64,000 nt of DNA from assembly GCF_016859125.1 (NCBI RefSeq), contig NZ_CP069338.1:10233501-10297500 (forward strand). Direction: 5' to 3'. The notes under the pieces were generated by a model. The model ran no database searches. It had not been told where the DNA came from and was given only the letters and a program-made list of their open reading frames with translations. The position numbers were made by a program, and so were the translations under genes. How positions within the stretch are numbered: the stretch's first letter is position 1; every line of letters begins with the position of its first letter. This DNA is from Archangium violaceum (GTDB lineage: Bacteria; Myxococcota; Myxococcia; Myxococcales; Myxococcaceae). This document shows, piece after piece, positions 7,664 through 18,825 of this stretch.

Positions 7664-8829
7664 TCCCCCAGCAACGGCAGGTCGAGAAGGGCACGTCCCA
7701 CCCAGGTGCGCAGGATGTCGGTGGTGGGCGACATGACGTGGGCCGCGCGCGCGTCACGCAGGTGGCGGAAGAGGGGCGAGCCACTCTCGGAGTAGCCCCG
7801 TCCCCCCACGAGCGTCATCGCCTCGTTCACGACGTGGACGGCGCAGTCGGCGACCTCGGCCTTGGCTGAGCAGAGCGCCGCGAGGGCGGTGGCCTCGCCC
7901 TCGTCTCCCCTCGCGGCGGCGCTGTGGATGAGCAGCCGCGTGCGCTCGACGATGGCCCAGAGCGTTCCCAGCCGGTGCTGGAGCACGGCCTGGCTGGAAG
8001 GAGACGCGCCCCCGTGGGAGTAGTGCCGGCGCTTCAGGTGCGCGGTGGCCTCCTCCAGCGCGCTGCTCGCGATTCCCAGGTACGTCCCCGCCATGGCGAT
8101 GAGGAAGTACGGCGCCACGACGTTGAAGACGTACCAGATCTCATCCCCCTCCTGGCCGAGCAGGTGGGTGGCCGGGACGAAGACGCCCTGGAGCAGCAGC
8201 GTCCGAGCCGAGTTGCCTCGCATGCCGACCCCTTCCCAGGACCCCTCCCACGCCAGGTTCTCCGCCTGGGCGGGAAGGAGGACGCAGGAGAAGTCTCCCG
8301 GCTGGGCGGCCGCGCCCGAGGCCAGGGTCGAGACGACGTAGGAGTCCGCATGCCCGCCATTGGTGACGAAGGACTTCGCGCCCTCGAGCCGGTAGCCCCC
8401 GGGGACGGCGGTGAGCCGCGTCTGGGGCAGGTAGAAGTGAGCCCCGGTGCCCGACTCGCTGAGCGCCAGGGTGGTGAGGTGCTCACCCGCGGCGATGGGC
8501 TCCAGGAACGTCCGTTGCTGAAAGGGGGTCGCCTTGGCGGCGAGGACCGCGGACCCCACGCAGTGCATCCCGAAGCAGATGGCCGTCGAGGCACAGACGC
8601 GGCCGAGCACCTCGCAGGTTCGCGCGAGCGCGACGAGCCCCTGCCCTTGACCACCGAAGGCCGCGGGGACGACCAGACCCCCCAGCCCCGCCGCCTGGAG
8701 GGCACGCAGGCCCGCCTCCGGCCAGCGTCCTTCGCCGTCGACCCGGGTGACTTCGGGGGCAACGACCTCACGCGCCACCTGGTCCGCCACGCCCAGCAAC
8801 TCACTGAGAGCCAACCGCTTCAAGTCCAC
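7660..8829 (-). CDS. Acyl-CoA dehydrogenase family protein
   Basis: About 389 residues with the acyl-CoA dehydrogenase layout: an N-terminal helical domain ending in VPAAFGGQG, a middle beta domain with TLALSESGTGAHF and the flavin-contact pattern YRLEGAKSFVTNGGHAD, and a C-terminal helical domain with HVVNEAMTLVGGRGYSESGS. The family oxidises acyl-CoA esters at C2-C3 using FAD. The usual catalytic-glutamate position in the last domain is not obvious, so the reaction is open; some relatives act on carrier-bound intermediates. The GTG at 8829 was chosen because it falls about where the first helix begins and follows AGG by 6 bases; the frame is open to a GTG at 8931, which would add 34 residues. 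It is the first gene of a two-gene unit with the kinase. Confidence 0.82.
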   Translation of the reverse strand: MDLKRLALSELLGVADQVAREVVAPEVTRVDGEGRWPEAGLRALQAAGLGGLVVPAAFGGQGQGLVALARTCEVLGRVCASTAICFGMHCVGSAVLAAKATPFQQRTFLEPIAAGEHLTTLALSESGTGAHFYLPQTRLTAVPGGYRLEGAKSFVTNGGHADSYVVSTLASGAAAQPGDFSCVLLPAQAENLAWEGSWEGVGMRGNSARTLLLQGVFVPATHLLGQEGDEIWYVFNVVAPYFLIAMAGTYLGIASSALEEATAHLKRRHYSHGGASPSSQAVLQHRLGTLWAIVERTRLLIHSAAARGDEGEATALAALCSAKAEVADCAVHVVNEAMTLVGGRGYSESGSPLFRHLRDARAAHVMSPTTDILRTWVGRALLDLPLLGE

Positions 8830-9083
8830 CTCATACCTGGGTCCTCGTCTCAAGATGCCCGACAAGAACCACTGCTGAAAGCGCCGAAGTTGTGCTCTCA
8901 AATATTGACCAGGACAGGAGATGAGCAGCACTCCCTCGAGCGCCTGTCGGGAACGGGTGGGGCCAAGCGTGCAGGGGTGGAATAAAGGCTCCTCGAAGGG
9001 GCGCCAGGGTGTTCACTGCATGACGCAAGCCCGGCCGGAGGTGCTCTCCGTGACCAGGTACTTGAAGCCGGCCTTGGACACGC

Positions 9084-10595
9084 TCAATCGAACAGGCCCT
9101 GCAGGTAGAAGCGGCCGTCCCGCGCGTCCCGGAACACCCACGCCTGCCCCAGACCCTCGAAGTGCACCCGGTAGTAGTCCCGGCTGTACGGGCGCTCGTC
9201 CCACCAATCGCCGCTCAGCCGCTCCGGGCCCACCAGCGCCGTCACCCGGCGCTTGCGTCCCCCGAGCCTCGCCGCCAGCAACTCCCCCGAGGCCGTCATC
9301 TCCACGTCGATCGTCGTCGGCGACCCCAACATCCGCGAGGGCCGCTCGTGCAGCACCTCGGGCACGGGCTCCGCCGCCTCCACCGACTGGAGCAGCTCGC
9401 CCTCCAATCCCCGGTGCATGACCGGTGGCCGGAAGGCCTTCGCCGCATACGCGTCCTCGGGGCGGTGCGTGTCCTCCAGCGACGCCATGAAGAGCGAGTC
9501 CTCGCCCAGCGCCGTCGCCAGCCGGGAGAGCACCACCTCCAGCGCCGCGTCTCCCTCGGGCGCGTCCCCCAGCGAGAGCTGCTGACCCCGGTCCTCGCAG
9601 TCCTCCTCCACCCGGAGGATCAGCCCCGCCACCGGACCCTCGAGCCGCACGTCCGACAGCCGGTGCCTCGTCAGGTCCAACAGCATCTTCGACTGCGCCG
9701 TCGGCCTCGCCAGCGTGAGCGGCACCACCGCCTGGCCCGACGGATCCAACTTCAACGTGAGGTTCAGCCGTACGGCCGCGCGGCGCCGTCCCCCCAGTCG
9801 CCCACAGAGCCGATCCAACACCGTCTTGAGCGCGAACTGGAGCGGCTCCAACGACTCGGCCGGCCACTCCAGCGTCAGCCGCTCCTCCAGCACCTCCTCC
9901 AACACCTCGGCGATGAAGGGCGTCTCATCCCCGCCCCGGCAGCGCGTGTGCGCCCGCATGCCGGCGGAGCCACCTCGAGCCGTCACCGCCCCCACGGGCA
10001 GCGCCGCCACCTCGCCCAGCGTGGTCAGCCCGAGCGCCGCGAACGCCGTCTGCTCCGGACCCTCCAGGGCACTCAGCGGCAACGGGGCCAGCGCCTGCGC
10101 GCCCTCCCCCTCCGGCACCACGTCCATCCGCCGTGCCCCATACCGGGCCAACGTCCGCGCGGTGAACTTGTCCGAGGCCACCACCACCCGCCCCCGCCAG
10201 CCCAGCTCCGAGCACAGGGCCAGCACCTTCGCGCACAGCCCCTCCTCCCCCTTCACCAGGTGCGCCGCCCCCGCGTCGAACCACAGTCCGTCCGGCGCCG
10301 ACAACTGGAAGCCCGGGGCCAGCGACATCAGCATCTCGCCGATCCCCACCAACGCCCGTCTCTCCTCCTCGGGCCGGTAGGGGAAGTGCCGCAGCGACGG
10401 CTCCAGCGCGTTCGCCGCGGTGAGCGTCATCCCCGGCCGCACGCCGGCCTTCAGCGCGCTCGTGGACGCGCACGCCACCCGCTGCTGGCCGCGCACCTCC
10501 TCCGCCAGCACGAAGGGCTTGCCCGCCAGTTCCGGCAGCTCGATGACCTTGCGCTGCACCGGGAAGCGCGAGAAGTGCAGATACCCCAATCGCAT
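9084..10595 (-). CDS. imuB: ImuB-like Y-family DNA polymerase homologue
   Basis: 503 residues beginning MRLGYLHFSRFPVQRKVIE, with the Y-family segments CASTSALKAGVRPGMTL and LWFDAGAAHLVKGEEGL. In true DinB/UmuC polymerases these positions carry catalytic carboxylates; here, as in described ImuB proteins, the active site looks degenerate. A C-terminal region (YSRDYYRVHFEGLGQAWVF) is the ImuB-specific tail. In other bacteria ImuB bridges the beta clamp, ImuA and the error-prone polymerase DnaE2 in SOS mutagenesis. It follows imuA by about 20 bases on the same strand. No dnaE2 is present in the window, so in this genome it would have to be elsewhere. Confidence 0.85.
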   Translation of the reverse strand: MRLGYLHFSRFPVQRKVIELPELAGKPFVLAEEVRGQQRVACASTSALKAGVRPGMTLTAANALEPSLRHFPYRPEEERRALVGIGEMLMSLAPGFQLSAPDGLWFDAGAAHLVKGEEGLCAKVLALCSELGWRGRVVVASDKFTARTLARYGARRMDVVPEGEGAQALAPLPLSALEGPEQTAFAALGLTTLGEVAALPVGAVTARGGSAGMRAHTRCRGGDETPFIAEVLEEVLEERLTLEWPAESLEPLQFALKTVLDRLCGRLGGRRRAAVRLNLTLKLDPSGQAVVPLTLARPTAQSKMLLDLTRHRLSDVRLEGPVAGLILRVEEDCEDRGQQLSLGDAPEGDAALEVVLSRLATALGEDSLFMASLEDTHRPEDAYAAKAFRPPVMHRGLEGELLQSVEAAEPVPEVLHERPSRMLGSPTTIDVEMTASGELLAARLGGRKRRVTALVGPERLSGDWWDERPYSRDYYRVHFEGLGQAWVFRDARDGRFYLQGLFD

Positions 10596-10616
10596 GTCCG
10601 TTCCCCTCCCCTCGCC

Positions 10617-11471
10617 TCAGTGCAGGGCCGAGCCCGCTTCCAGGCTCGGACGCAGCGACGGCATCGGCGCGTCCCGCCCCGGACGCTGACCCAGGATTCC
10701 CCGGTGCCCCTCGCGCGGGGCCGTCTCCCGCTCGAGTTCCGGCACCGTCACGTCCTCGGTCGGGAGCAGCTCCTGCCCCCACGGAGACTCCGCGTCGGCC
10801 TGCGCCGGATGGAGCGCCCGCCAGGGCACCAGCGCCCGCGAGCCAATCCCCCCCTGCCGGCTGCGCACCACCTCCACCGACAGGCCCGAATCACCGCGCG
10901 CCTCCGTGCGCAGGCGCATCATCCCGTCCCCCGGGGCCTCCGGAGCCGTCAGCAGCAGCAGCAGGCTCCCCCCTCGCCCCGCCGCGTCCATCAGCCGCTT
11001 GCCCTCCGCCGGAGACAGCCTCACGCCCCCCTCGGCCCTCCCCCCCGGACCCCGCGTCAGATCCAACACCACGCACGCGAACGCCCCGCTCCTCACGAGC
11101 TGCACCGCCGACCACGCCAGCTGCTCCGCCGTCTTCGGCCGCACGATCAGCAGCCGGGACGGCTCCACCCCCGCGGCCACCGCCGCCGGCGGGTAGAGCT
11201 CCCCCGGTCCATCCACGTACGCGCACAACCGGCCTTCCCGGTGCGCAGCCGCCACGGCCCTCAGCGCCAGGCTCGTCCGCCCCGAGGCCGCCTCGCCCCA
11301 CAGCTCCACCACCTGTCCCAATGGAAGCCCGCCCCCAGGGAGCAGCGCGTCGAAGGCCTCCACCCCCGTGCGCAGCGCCGCCAGGTACTTGCGCGGCGCC
11401 GCCTGCAACCGGCGGATCTGCTCCCTCAGCGCCTCGACCGTCACCGACAGCTTCTCAGCCGCCCCACTCAT
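10617..11471 (-). CDS. imuA: ImuA-like RecA/SulA-related protein of the mutagenesis cassette
   Basis: 284 residues with a RecA-like core: a Walker A-type loop GEAASGRTS (59-67), YVDGPGELYPPAAVAAGV, and a Walker B-like hydrophobic run ending in VVLDLTRG. N-terminal ALREQIRRLQAAPRKYLA and the proline-rich, non-conserved C-terminal 60 residues fit ImuA relatives encoded next to ImuB. The ATG at 11471 has GAGGGAC at a normal distance; a GTG one codon upstream is possible. It is the first gene of the imuA-imuB unit, and a LexA-like site lies 25-41 bases ahead of the start, so DNA-damage induction is likely. Confidence 0.82.
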   Translation of the reverse strand: MSGAAEKLSVTVEALREQIRRLQAAPRKYLAALRTGVEAFDALLPGGGLPLGQVVELWGEAASGRTSLALRAVAAAHREGRLCAYVDGPGELYPPAAVAAGVEPSRLLIVRPKTAEQLAWSAVQLVRSGAFACVVLDLTRGPGGRAEGGVRLSPAEGKRLMDAAGRGGSLLLLLTAPEAPGDGMMRLRTEARGDSGLSVEVVRSRQGGIGSRALVPWRALHPAQADAESPWGQELLPTEDVTVPELERETAPREGHRGILGQRPGRDAPMPSLRPSLEAGSALH

Positions 11472-11495
11472 CACGTCCCTCGTCAGACACTGGAC

Positions 11496-11512
11496 CTGAA
11501 AACGGGTTCAGT
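11496..11512. promoter_or_regulatory. Candidate LexA operator of imuAB
   Basis: The 17 bases ctgaaaacgggttcagt match 15 of 17 positions of the operator consensus I recall for Myxococcus xanthus LexA (CTRHAMRYBYGTTCAGS); the misses are the tenth and last positions. It is centred about 33 bases upstream of the imuA start, a natural repression position. The match is read from sequence; binding is inference. Confidence 0.6.
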
Positions 11513-11620
11513 ATGCCGAGCGGTCTGACATGCGCCAGGAAATGTTGCTCGATGGGCGGGCGGGCTGCCCTTTTGGACAGTGAACCGGGGTGGGTGCGCA
11601 GGTGGGGCTACATACCCGCA

Positions 11621-11654
11621 CCCCGACCCTCTCCCAGCGGGAGAGGGAGTGGGG
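11621..11654. repeat. REP-like palindrome (copy 1)
   Basis: Core ccctctccc (11627-11635) pairs with gggagaggg (11639-11647) across a 3-base loop, extended by cccc (11621-11624) and gggg (11651-11654). A near-identical element occurs at 49523-49559. It lies immediately past the stop of the minus-strand VWA lipoprotein gene, where it could act as a terminator or as a mobile REP/RIME-type palindrome. Confidence 0.65.
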
Positions 11655-11655
11655 C

Positions 11656-12870
11656 TCAGTTGGCGCAGAGCACCTTCACCTCGATCTTCTTGTCGGTTGG
11701 CCGCCTCTCGCACGAGGACTGGAAGAACAGGCGCGCCGGGAGCTGCTCGGTGGACGGCTCGTACGTCAGATCGCCCCCCGCCACGCTGCACGTCTGCACC
11801 GAGTCGTCCTCCCGCGTCACCTGCACCTGCACCAGCCGGGGATCCGGCAGGTTCATCACCTCGATGCTCTGCGACGTCCTGGCCAGCGTGGCGATGGACA
11901 CCAGGGTGTCCCGGAAGCTCGCCCGGCAGATGGAGTCCAGGTTCTTCAGCCCCGAGTCGAACAGCGACGCCATCTCCCGCTGGCGGAACCCGGGCCCATA
12001 GGAGGTGGGGCAATCCACGTTGCGTACGACCGGCCCGTCTGGCGCCATCGTGTCCAGCACCACCCCGACCTGCTTGTCCGACAGCCCCACGGGACCGATC
12101 GTCGCCCACAGGACCTCGCGCGGCCGTCCCTCCCCATCCCGCAGGTCGCGCAGGATCCGGAAGTACTCCCGCACCGGCGTCAGCTTCTCCGCCTCCTCGC
12201 TGCAGATGTCCCGGGTGGTGTCCGCCGTCAGCCCGACCGGCGGCGGCCGCTGGGTGGAGCTGCAATCCTCCTCGTCCGAGACCACCACCACCACCAACCG
12301 GGCGCCGTCGCGCAGGAAGCCCCCGTTGCCTCCGTCCGCGATGGGCGTCGTGGACAGGGGAGGCGTCACCGCCAACCGCACCGCCTCGAAGGGGGTCTCC
12401 TGGCCGCTCCCCTTGATGTCCTGCCGCACCAGCCGGCGGAATTTCTCCAACAGCTCCGGGTCCCCCTCGTCCAGGTAGCGCTCGACCGTGGGCTGGCCCC
12501 GTGCGTCCTTCACCGGCTGCAACCGCCCGGACTGATCGGGATAGTTGGTCACGTAGTCGTTGTTATCCAGTAACGCGCGCAGGTAGACCGTCGTGGTGAT
12601 GACCCCCACGCGGAAGTCCTGCTCCACGCCGTTCCCCTGGCGGAGTTCGTCCAGGAAGGCGGGGAGCTCCCTGGCGACGGCCTCCTGTTCGTCCTCCATC
12701 GACCCCGAATTGTCGATGACGAAGAGCAGGTCCGTCTTCTGGGCCGAGATCAAGGGCGCCTCGGCCTGGCAACGGCCAGGGAGTGTGGAGCCGGGCTTCT
12801 CTACGGGTGAAGTACACGCCGAGCCCCACAGGGCCAGGGCGAACAGCGCGCTCGAACGAAGGGGATGCAT
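11656..12870 (-). CDS. Lipoprotein with von Willebrand factor A domain
   Basis: 404 residues. A signal peptide ends in a lipobox (LWGSAC, lipidated Cys19). The VWA domain follows directly: FVIDNSGSM supplies the D-x-S-x-S metal site (Asp53, Ser55, Ser57), and VVVVVSDEEDCS is the later core strand. Proteins of this design are common in myxobacteria, sit in the outer or inner membrane facing the periplasm, and probably bind other proteins through the metal site; partners are unknown. The start was set at 12870, where GGAGAC precedes the ATG and the signal peptide begins; the frame stays open further upstream without signal features. Divergent from lon across 266 bases. Confidence 0.85.
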   Translation of the reverse strand: MHPLRSSALFALALWGSACTSPVEKPGSTLPGRCQAEAPLISAQKTDLLFVIDNSGSMEDEQEAVARELPAFLDELRQGNGVEQDFRVGVITTTVYLRALLDNNDYVTNYPDQSGRLQPVKDARGQPTVERYLDEGDPELLEKFRRLVRQDIKGSGQETPFEAVRLAVTPPLSTTPIADGGNGGFLRDGARLVVVVVSDEEDCSSTQRPPPVGLTADTTRDICSEEAEKLTPVREYFRILRDLRDGEGRPREVLWATIGPVGLSDKQVGVVLDTMAPDGPVVRNVDCPTSYGPGFRQREMASLFDSGLKNLDSICRASFRDTLVSIATLARTSQSIEVMNLPDPRLVQVQVTREDDSVQTCSVAGGDLTYEPSTEQLPARLFFQSSCERRPTDKKIEVKVLCAN

Positions 12871-13136
12871 CGAGGGTGTCTCCTGAAGGAACACGGCCGG
12901 CGGAGAGCGCGCCGCGCCGCGACAAAGGGGGGGCCCCCATCTAACACGCCCCACCCCGTAGGATATGCGAGCAACCGTCCGGCAGCCGACTGCCAACACG
13001 AAAAACGCAGGCCGCGTTTGCCATGTCCGTTTTGGTTGCTACGTTGAGTCAACTCCCACAGAAGATCGACAACTGGTACGCAGTTCAACCGGCCCGGCTG
13101 CTGTCCGGCCGGGCTGGAAACCGAGGCACCGACTAC

Positions 13137-15614
<2,478 letters not shown>

Positions 15615-15642
15615 CACGCTGAGGCAACGTGAAGGATGATGG

Positions 15643-15672
15643 CGGGCAGGTTCCCAAGCGGGGACCTGCCCG
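15643..15672 (+). terminator. Terminator after lon
   Basis: cgggcaggttccc (15643-15655) pairs with ggggacctgcccg (15660-15672) over 13 positions with a 4-base loop, one pair being a G-T wobble, followed by the partly T-rich ttgtcattt. It lies about 28 bases past the lon stop and before the amidase gene. Confidence 0.7.
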
Positions 15673-15739
15673 TTGTCATTTCCCCTCCCCCCTCCAGGGC
15701 CTTGGGAACGCCAGGCCGTCGGCCGGGGTCCGAGGACAC

Positions 15740-16663
15740 ATGTCGAAGACGTCCACCTGGCCGCTGCTCCTCCCGCTGATCCTGATCGCCGCCGGATGCG
15801 AGGAGCAGGCCCGGGCGGAGCCCTTCGCTTCCGAGCCCCCTCCCGCCCCCGCCGCCCTCCCCCTCCGCGAACCCACCGTGGTGGCCCCACCCGTCTGGCC
15901 GGCCGCGAGCGCCCCGCTCACGGTGGCGCGGGTGGAGTTCCCCCGAGGCTTCGGGCGCAAGCGCATCTACCTGGACGCGGGGCACGGCGCGCCGGGGAAC
16001 ACGGGGAACACCTCGGCCACCTGCGAGCAGGAGGAGTCCTTCACGCTCCGGGTCGCGGAGGATCTGGCGCGGCGGCTGGAGGCCACGGGGCACTTCCAGG
16101 TGAAGCTGAGCCGGAAGGCGGGGCAACGGACCGCCTACCCGGACCGGCTCGAGGAGGCGAAGCGCTGGCGGGCGGAGCTCTTCCTGAGCCTCCACTCGGA
16201 CGCGCGGGGCGAGACGAGCTGGTGGATGGCGGGGCCGGACCGGTGGTGCCCGCGGAACGACGCGGCCCCCGGGTACAGCGTGCTCTACGCGGACGACATC
16301 GACGAGCCCCTGCTGTCCCGGAGGCTGACACTGGCCCGGGCGCTGGCCCGGCGCATGGGTGAGGCGGGGTTCCTCCCCTACGGAGGCGAGGACTACGTGG
16401 GCCTGTACGCACCCGATTCCGAGCAACCGGGGACGTTCGTGAGCCGGCATCTGCCGGGGCAGCGCATCTTCGTGCTGCGCAAGCCGCCCATGCCCTCGGT
16501 CATCATCGAGACGCACCACGCGCTGGACCACGAGGAGGTGGCGCGCTGGCGCGAGGAACGGACACTGGAGTCCTTCGCGGCGGCGGTGGCGCAAGGAGTG
16601 GTGGACGCGCTGACCCCCGCGCGGGTAAGCGCCATTCCAACCAAAGGAGTGACCACCCGATGA
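15740..16663 (+). CDS. N-acetylmuramoyl-L-alanine amidase (Amidase_3), lipoprotein
   Basis: 307 residues. A signal peptide with lipobox IAAGC is followed by a proline-rich linker and an Amidase_3 domain (PF01520). The zinc-site residues are visible: His in IYLDAGHGAPG, Glu in SATCEQEESFTLRV, His in LFLSLHSDA, and the catalytic Glu in SVIIETHHALDHEE. It should cleave the amide bond between MurNAc and the peptide stem while anchored in the envelope, with roles in cell separation or wall turnover. The ATG at 15740 follows a short AGG-like sequence and starts the signal peptide. Its TGA overlaps the next ATG by 4 bases. Confidence 0.87.
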   Translation: MSKTSTWPLLLPLILIAAGCEEQARAEPFASEPPPAPAALPLREPTVVAPPVWPAASAPLTVARVEFPRGFGRKRIYLDAGHGAPGNTGNTSATCEQEESFTLRVAEDLARRLEATGHFQVKLSRKAGQRTAYPDRLEEAKRWRAELFLSLHSDARGETSWWMAGPDRWCPRNDAAPGYSVLYADDIDEPLLSRRLTLARALARRMGEAGFLPYGGEDYVGLYAPDSEQPGTFVSRHLPGQRIFVLRKPPMPSVIIETHHALDHEEVARWREERTLESFAAAVAQGVVDALTPARVSAIPTKGVTTR

Positions 16664-17640
16664 AATACGCCAACCTGGGCCATACCGGATTGAAGGTGTC
16701 TCGCATCTGCCTGGGGTGCATGAGCTACGGCACCCCCACGTGGCGCCCGTGGGTGCTGGACGAGGAGGCCTCGCAGCCCTTCTTCCGCCGGGCGGTGGAG
16801 GCTGGCATCAACTTCTTCGACACCGCGAACATGTACTCGCTCGGGGTGAGCGAGGAGGTCACCGGCCGCGCGCTGCGCAACTACGCGCGGATGGAGGAGG
16901 TGGTGATCGCCACCAAGGTCTACTTCCCCATGAACGACCGGCCCAACATGGGCGGGCTGTCGCGCAAGAACGTGGTGCAGGCGTGCGAGGCGAGCCTGAG
17001 GCGGCTCGGGGTGGAGACGATCGATCTGTACCAGATCCACCGGATGGATCCGGAGACGCCGATGGAGGAGACGCTGTCCGCGCTGGATCTGCTCGTGCGG
17101 CAGGGAAAGGTCCGCTACATCGGCGCGAGCTCGTCCCAGGCGTGGAAGTTCGCCAGGGCGCTGAGCATCTCCGAGCGCAACGGCTGGGCGCGCTTCGTGT
17201 CGATGCAGAACCACTACAACCTCGTCTACCGCGAGGAGGAGCGGGAGATGATGCCCCTGTGCGAGGCGGAGGGCATCGGCGTGATTCCCTGGTCCCCGCT
17301 GGCACGCGGGCTGCTCGCGGGCACGCGCAAGGCGCTGGATGACAAGCAGTCCACGACGCGAGCCAGCTCGGACGCGTACGCGGCGGCGCTCTACGACAAC
17401 CCACACGACTGGGACGTGGTGGAGGCAGTGAAGAAGGTGGCCTCGGCCAAGGGCCACACCCCCGCCGAGGTGTCCCTGGCGTGGCTGCTGTCCAAGCCGG
17501 CCGTGATGGCCCCCATCATCGGCGCCACGAAGCTGGAGCACCTGGACGCGGCCATCCGCTCGGTGGACGTGACGCTCACCCCGGACGAGGTGAAGGCGCT
17601 CGAGGCGCCCTACCAGCCCCACGCCGTGCGCGGGATGTAG
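16660..17640 (+). CDS. Aldo/keto reductase
   Basis: 326 residues with the (beta/alpha)8 aldo-keto reductase pattern and the complete catalytic tetrad: Asp54 and Tyr59 (FFDTANMYS), Lys86 (VVIATKVYF) and His127 (LYQIHRMD). Cofactor-site sequences PWSPLARGLLAG and PIIGATKLEHLDAAI point to NADPH use. It resembles the subgroup of E. coli YajO more than the detoxifying AKR1 type. Reduction of aldehydes or ketones in the cytoplasm is expected; the substrate is unknown. It overlaps the amidase stop (ATGA), so the two are co-translated, but no functional link is evident. Confidence 0.9.
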   Translation: MKYANLGHTGLKVSRICLGCMSYGTPTWRPWVLDEEASQPFFRRAVEAGINFFDTANMYSLGVSEEVTGRALRNYARMEEVVIATKVYFPMNDRPNMGGLSRKNVVQACEASLRRLGVETIDLYQIHRMDPETPMEETLSALDLLVRQGKVRYIGASSSQAWKFARALSISERNGWARFVSMQNHYNLVYREEEREMMPLCEAEGIGVIPWSPLARGLLAGTRKALDDKQSTTRASSDAYAAALYDNPHDWDVVEAVKKVASAKGHTPAEVSLAWLLSKPAVMAPIIGATKLEHLDAAIRSVDVTLTPDEVKALEAPYQPHAVRGM

Positions 17641-17713
17641 CGTCCTCTCGAGGGGAGCGGGCAGGACGTCCCCGCCGCGCCGCATCCGGGCGGAGCTGGC
17701 TCTGCCCTCGGTC

Positions 17714-18358
17714 TCACTTCGCGGCACCTGCTGCATTCAGCCAGTTCCGCAACGCATCACCTTCGAGCCTGGAAGGGGACTGCTCAGGGCCCAGCGAAAT
17801 CCAGGATGCGCGGATGGAGGCGAGATCCAATGCACCGCTCAGCTCCGTACCGTACAACTGCGCTCCCGTGAGGTTGGCACCCTCAAGACTGGCCCCTTCC
17901 AGTTGAGCACCTCGCAGGCAAGTGGACTCCAGGTTGGCGTTGACGAGAAAAGCGCCACGGAGATCAGCACCGGAAAGGTCCGCGCCTTGGAGATCCGCCT
18001 CGTAGAAGCTCGCCCGTAAGGCATTGGCCTCACGCAGATTGGCTTCCCTCAGAGAGGCATAATCCAGATTGGCCTTGGTCATCTGGACTCCGGAGAGATT
18101 GGCCTGAACGAAGGAGGCCGAGGCGAGATTGGCGCCATGAAGCTTCGCCATGACCAGGTCCCCCCCATCGAAGCGTGTGCCAGGGAGAACGGCCTCCGTG
18201 AGGTTCTCGGCACACAACTCCCGCCCAGAGAGATCTCCATCCTGGAGCAGAAAACGTTCGCCCTGCTTTCCCCGTGACTCAAGCCACAAGGCATGTCGTT
18301 CCAGTTTGTCAGCAAGCTCCGTATCCATGCGCATGTCCTTCTCGCTCGATTCGCTCAC
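17714..18358 (-). CDS. Pentapeptide-repeat protein, candidate immunity protein of the vgrG cassette
   Basis: 214 residues. After an N-terminal helix (DTELADKLERHALWLESRGK), residues about 40-180 are tandem A(D/N)LxX-type pentapeptides (ANLTEAVLPG, ANLSGVQMTK, ADLQGADLSGADLRG), which fold as a right-handed quadrilateral beta helix. Some such proteins mimic DNA and protect DNA-acting enzymes. The gene overlaps the stop of the putative nuclease effector by GTGA (GTG at 18358), the arrangement expected for an effector-immunity pair. Base composition is well below the genome norm (about 57% on a hand-counted line). The pentapeptide fold is certain; immunity is inference from position. Confidence 0.85.
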   Translation of the reverse strand: MSESSEKDMRMDTELADKLERHALWLESRGKQGERFLLQDGDLSGRELCAENLTEAVLPGTRFDGGDLVMAKLHGANLASASFVQANLSGVQMTKANLDYASLREANLREANALRASFYEADLQGADLSGADLRGAFLVNANLESTCLRGAQLEGASLEGANLTGAQLYGTELSGALDLASIRASWISLGPEQSPSRLEGDALRNWLNAAGAAK

Positions 18359-18819
18359 GGGAACCACATGATTCGGGACTTGAGTGCGGGTTCGAGTGCA
18401 TCGACGGCCCCTTTGAGTTCCTGGACGTGCTGCGCACTCAGATTCTCCGAGTTGAGGATGACATTCTCTCCCTTGTCCAGCTCTTTCCTTATCTTCACCA
18501 TGTCACGCTGGAGGGAGAAGCCCCCCTTGCGTGGCGGGTATCGTGAATCGAAGGATTTGATGTCCCATTTCGTCCCATTGCCATCGATGAACTCCGCTCG
18601 GCCGGTTGGGTCACGCGTGATACGGGGAGTCAGCTTGCCGGATTTCTCGAGTTCGAGACCAATCTCTGCCTCACGCTGCGTTTTTTCATCGATCTTGCCA
18701 CCCCGCGCCGGATCCGCGGCAAGCTCATCCAAACGAGCCTGCTCCTCAGCAGCCTTGGCCGTCTTCTGGGTATCCCCGGACAGCATCTGGACCTTGGAAC
18801 CCTTGAGATTGACAGGCAT
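18355..18819 (-). CDS. Small putative nuclease, candidate type VI secretion effector
   Basis: 154 residues, not assigned to a named family. The pattern Glu50/Glu52 ... Asp79 ... Asp86-Ile-Lys88 (EFIDGNGTKWDIKSFDS) is what a PD-(D/E)XK-type nuclease core looks like, and the tail KGENVILNSENLSAQHVQEL resembles the second half of several polymorphic-toxin nuclease domains. The N-terminal 40 residues are charged and helical, with no signal peptide. It starts 6 bases after the vgrG stop and overlaps the pentapeptide gene, so it probably rides on the VgrG spike. G+C is about 50-57% on hand-counted lines. Other toxin activities remain possible. Confidence 0.6.
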   Translation of the reverse strand: MPVNLKGSKVQMLSGDTQKTAKAAEEQARLDELAADPARGGKIDEKTQREAEIGLELEKSGKLTPRITRDPTGRAEFIDGNGTKWDIKSFDSRYPPRKGGFSLQRDMVKIRKELDKGENVILNSENLSAQHVQELKGAVDALEPALKSRIMWFP

Positions 18820-18825
18820 GACTCA

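Noticed and set aside
13043-13053. Small palindrome gttgagtcaac ahead of lon as a heat-shock operator
   Set aside because: Eleven bases with short arms are expected by chance in this length of DNA, and it matches no heat-shock site I know.
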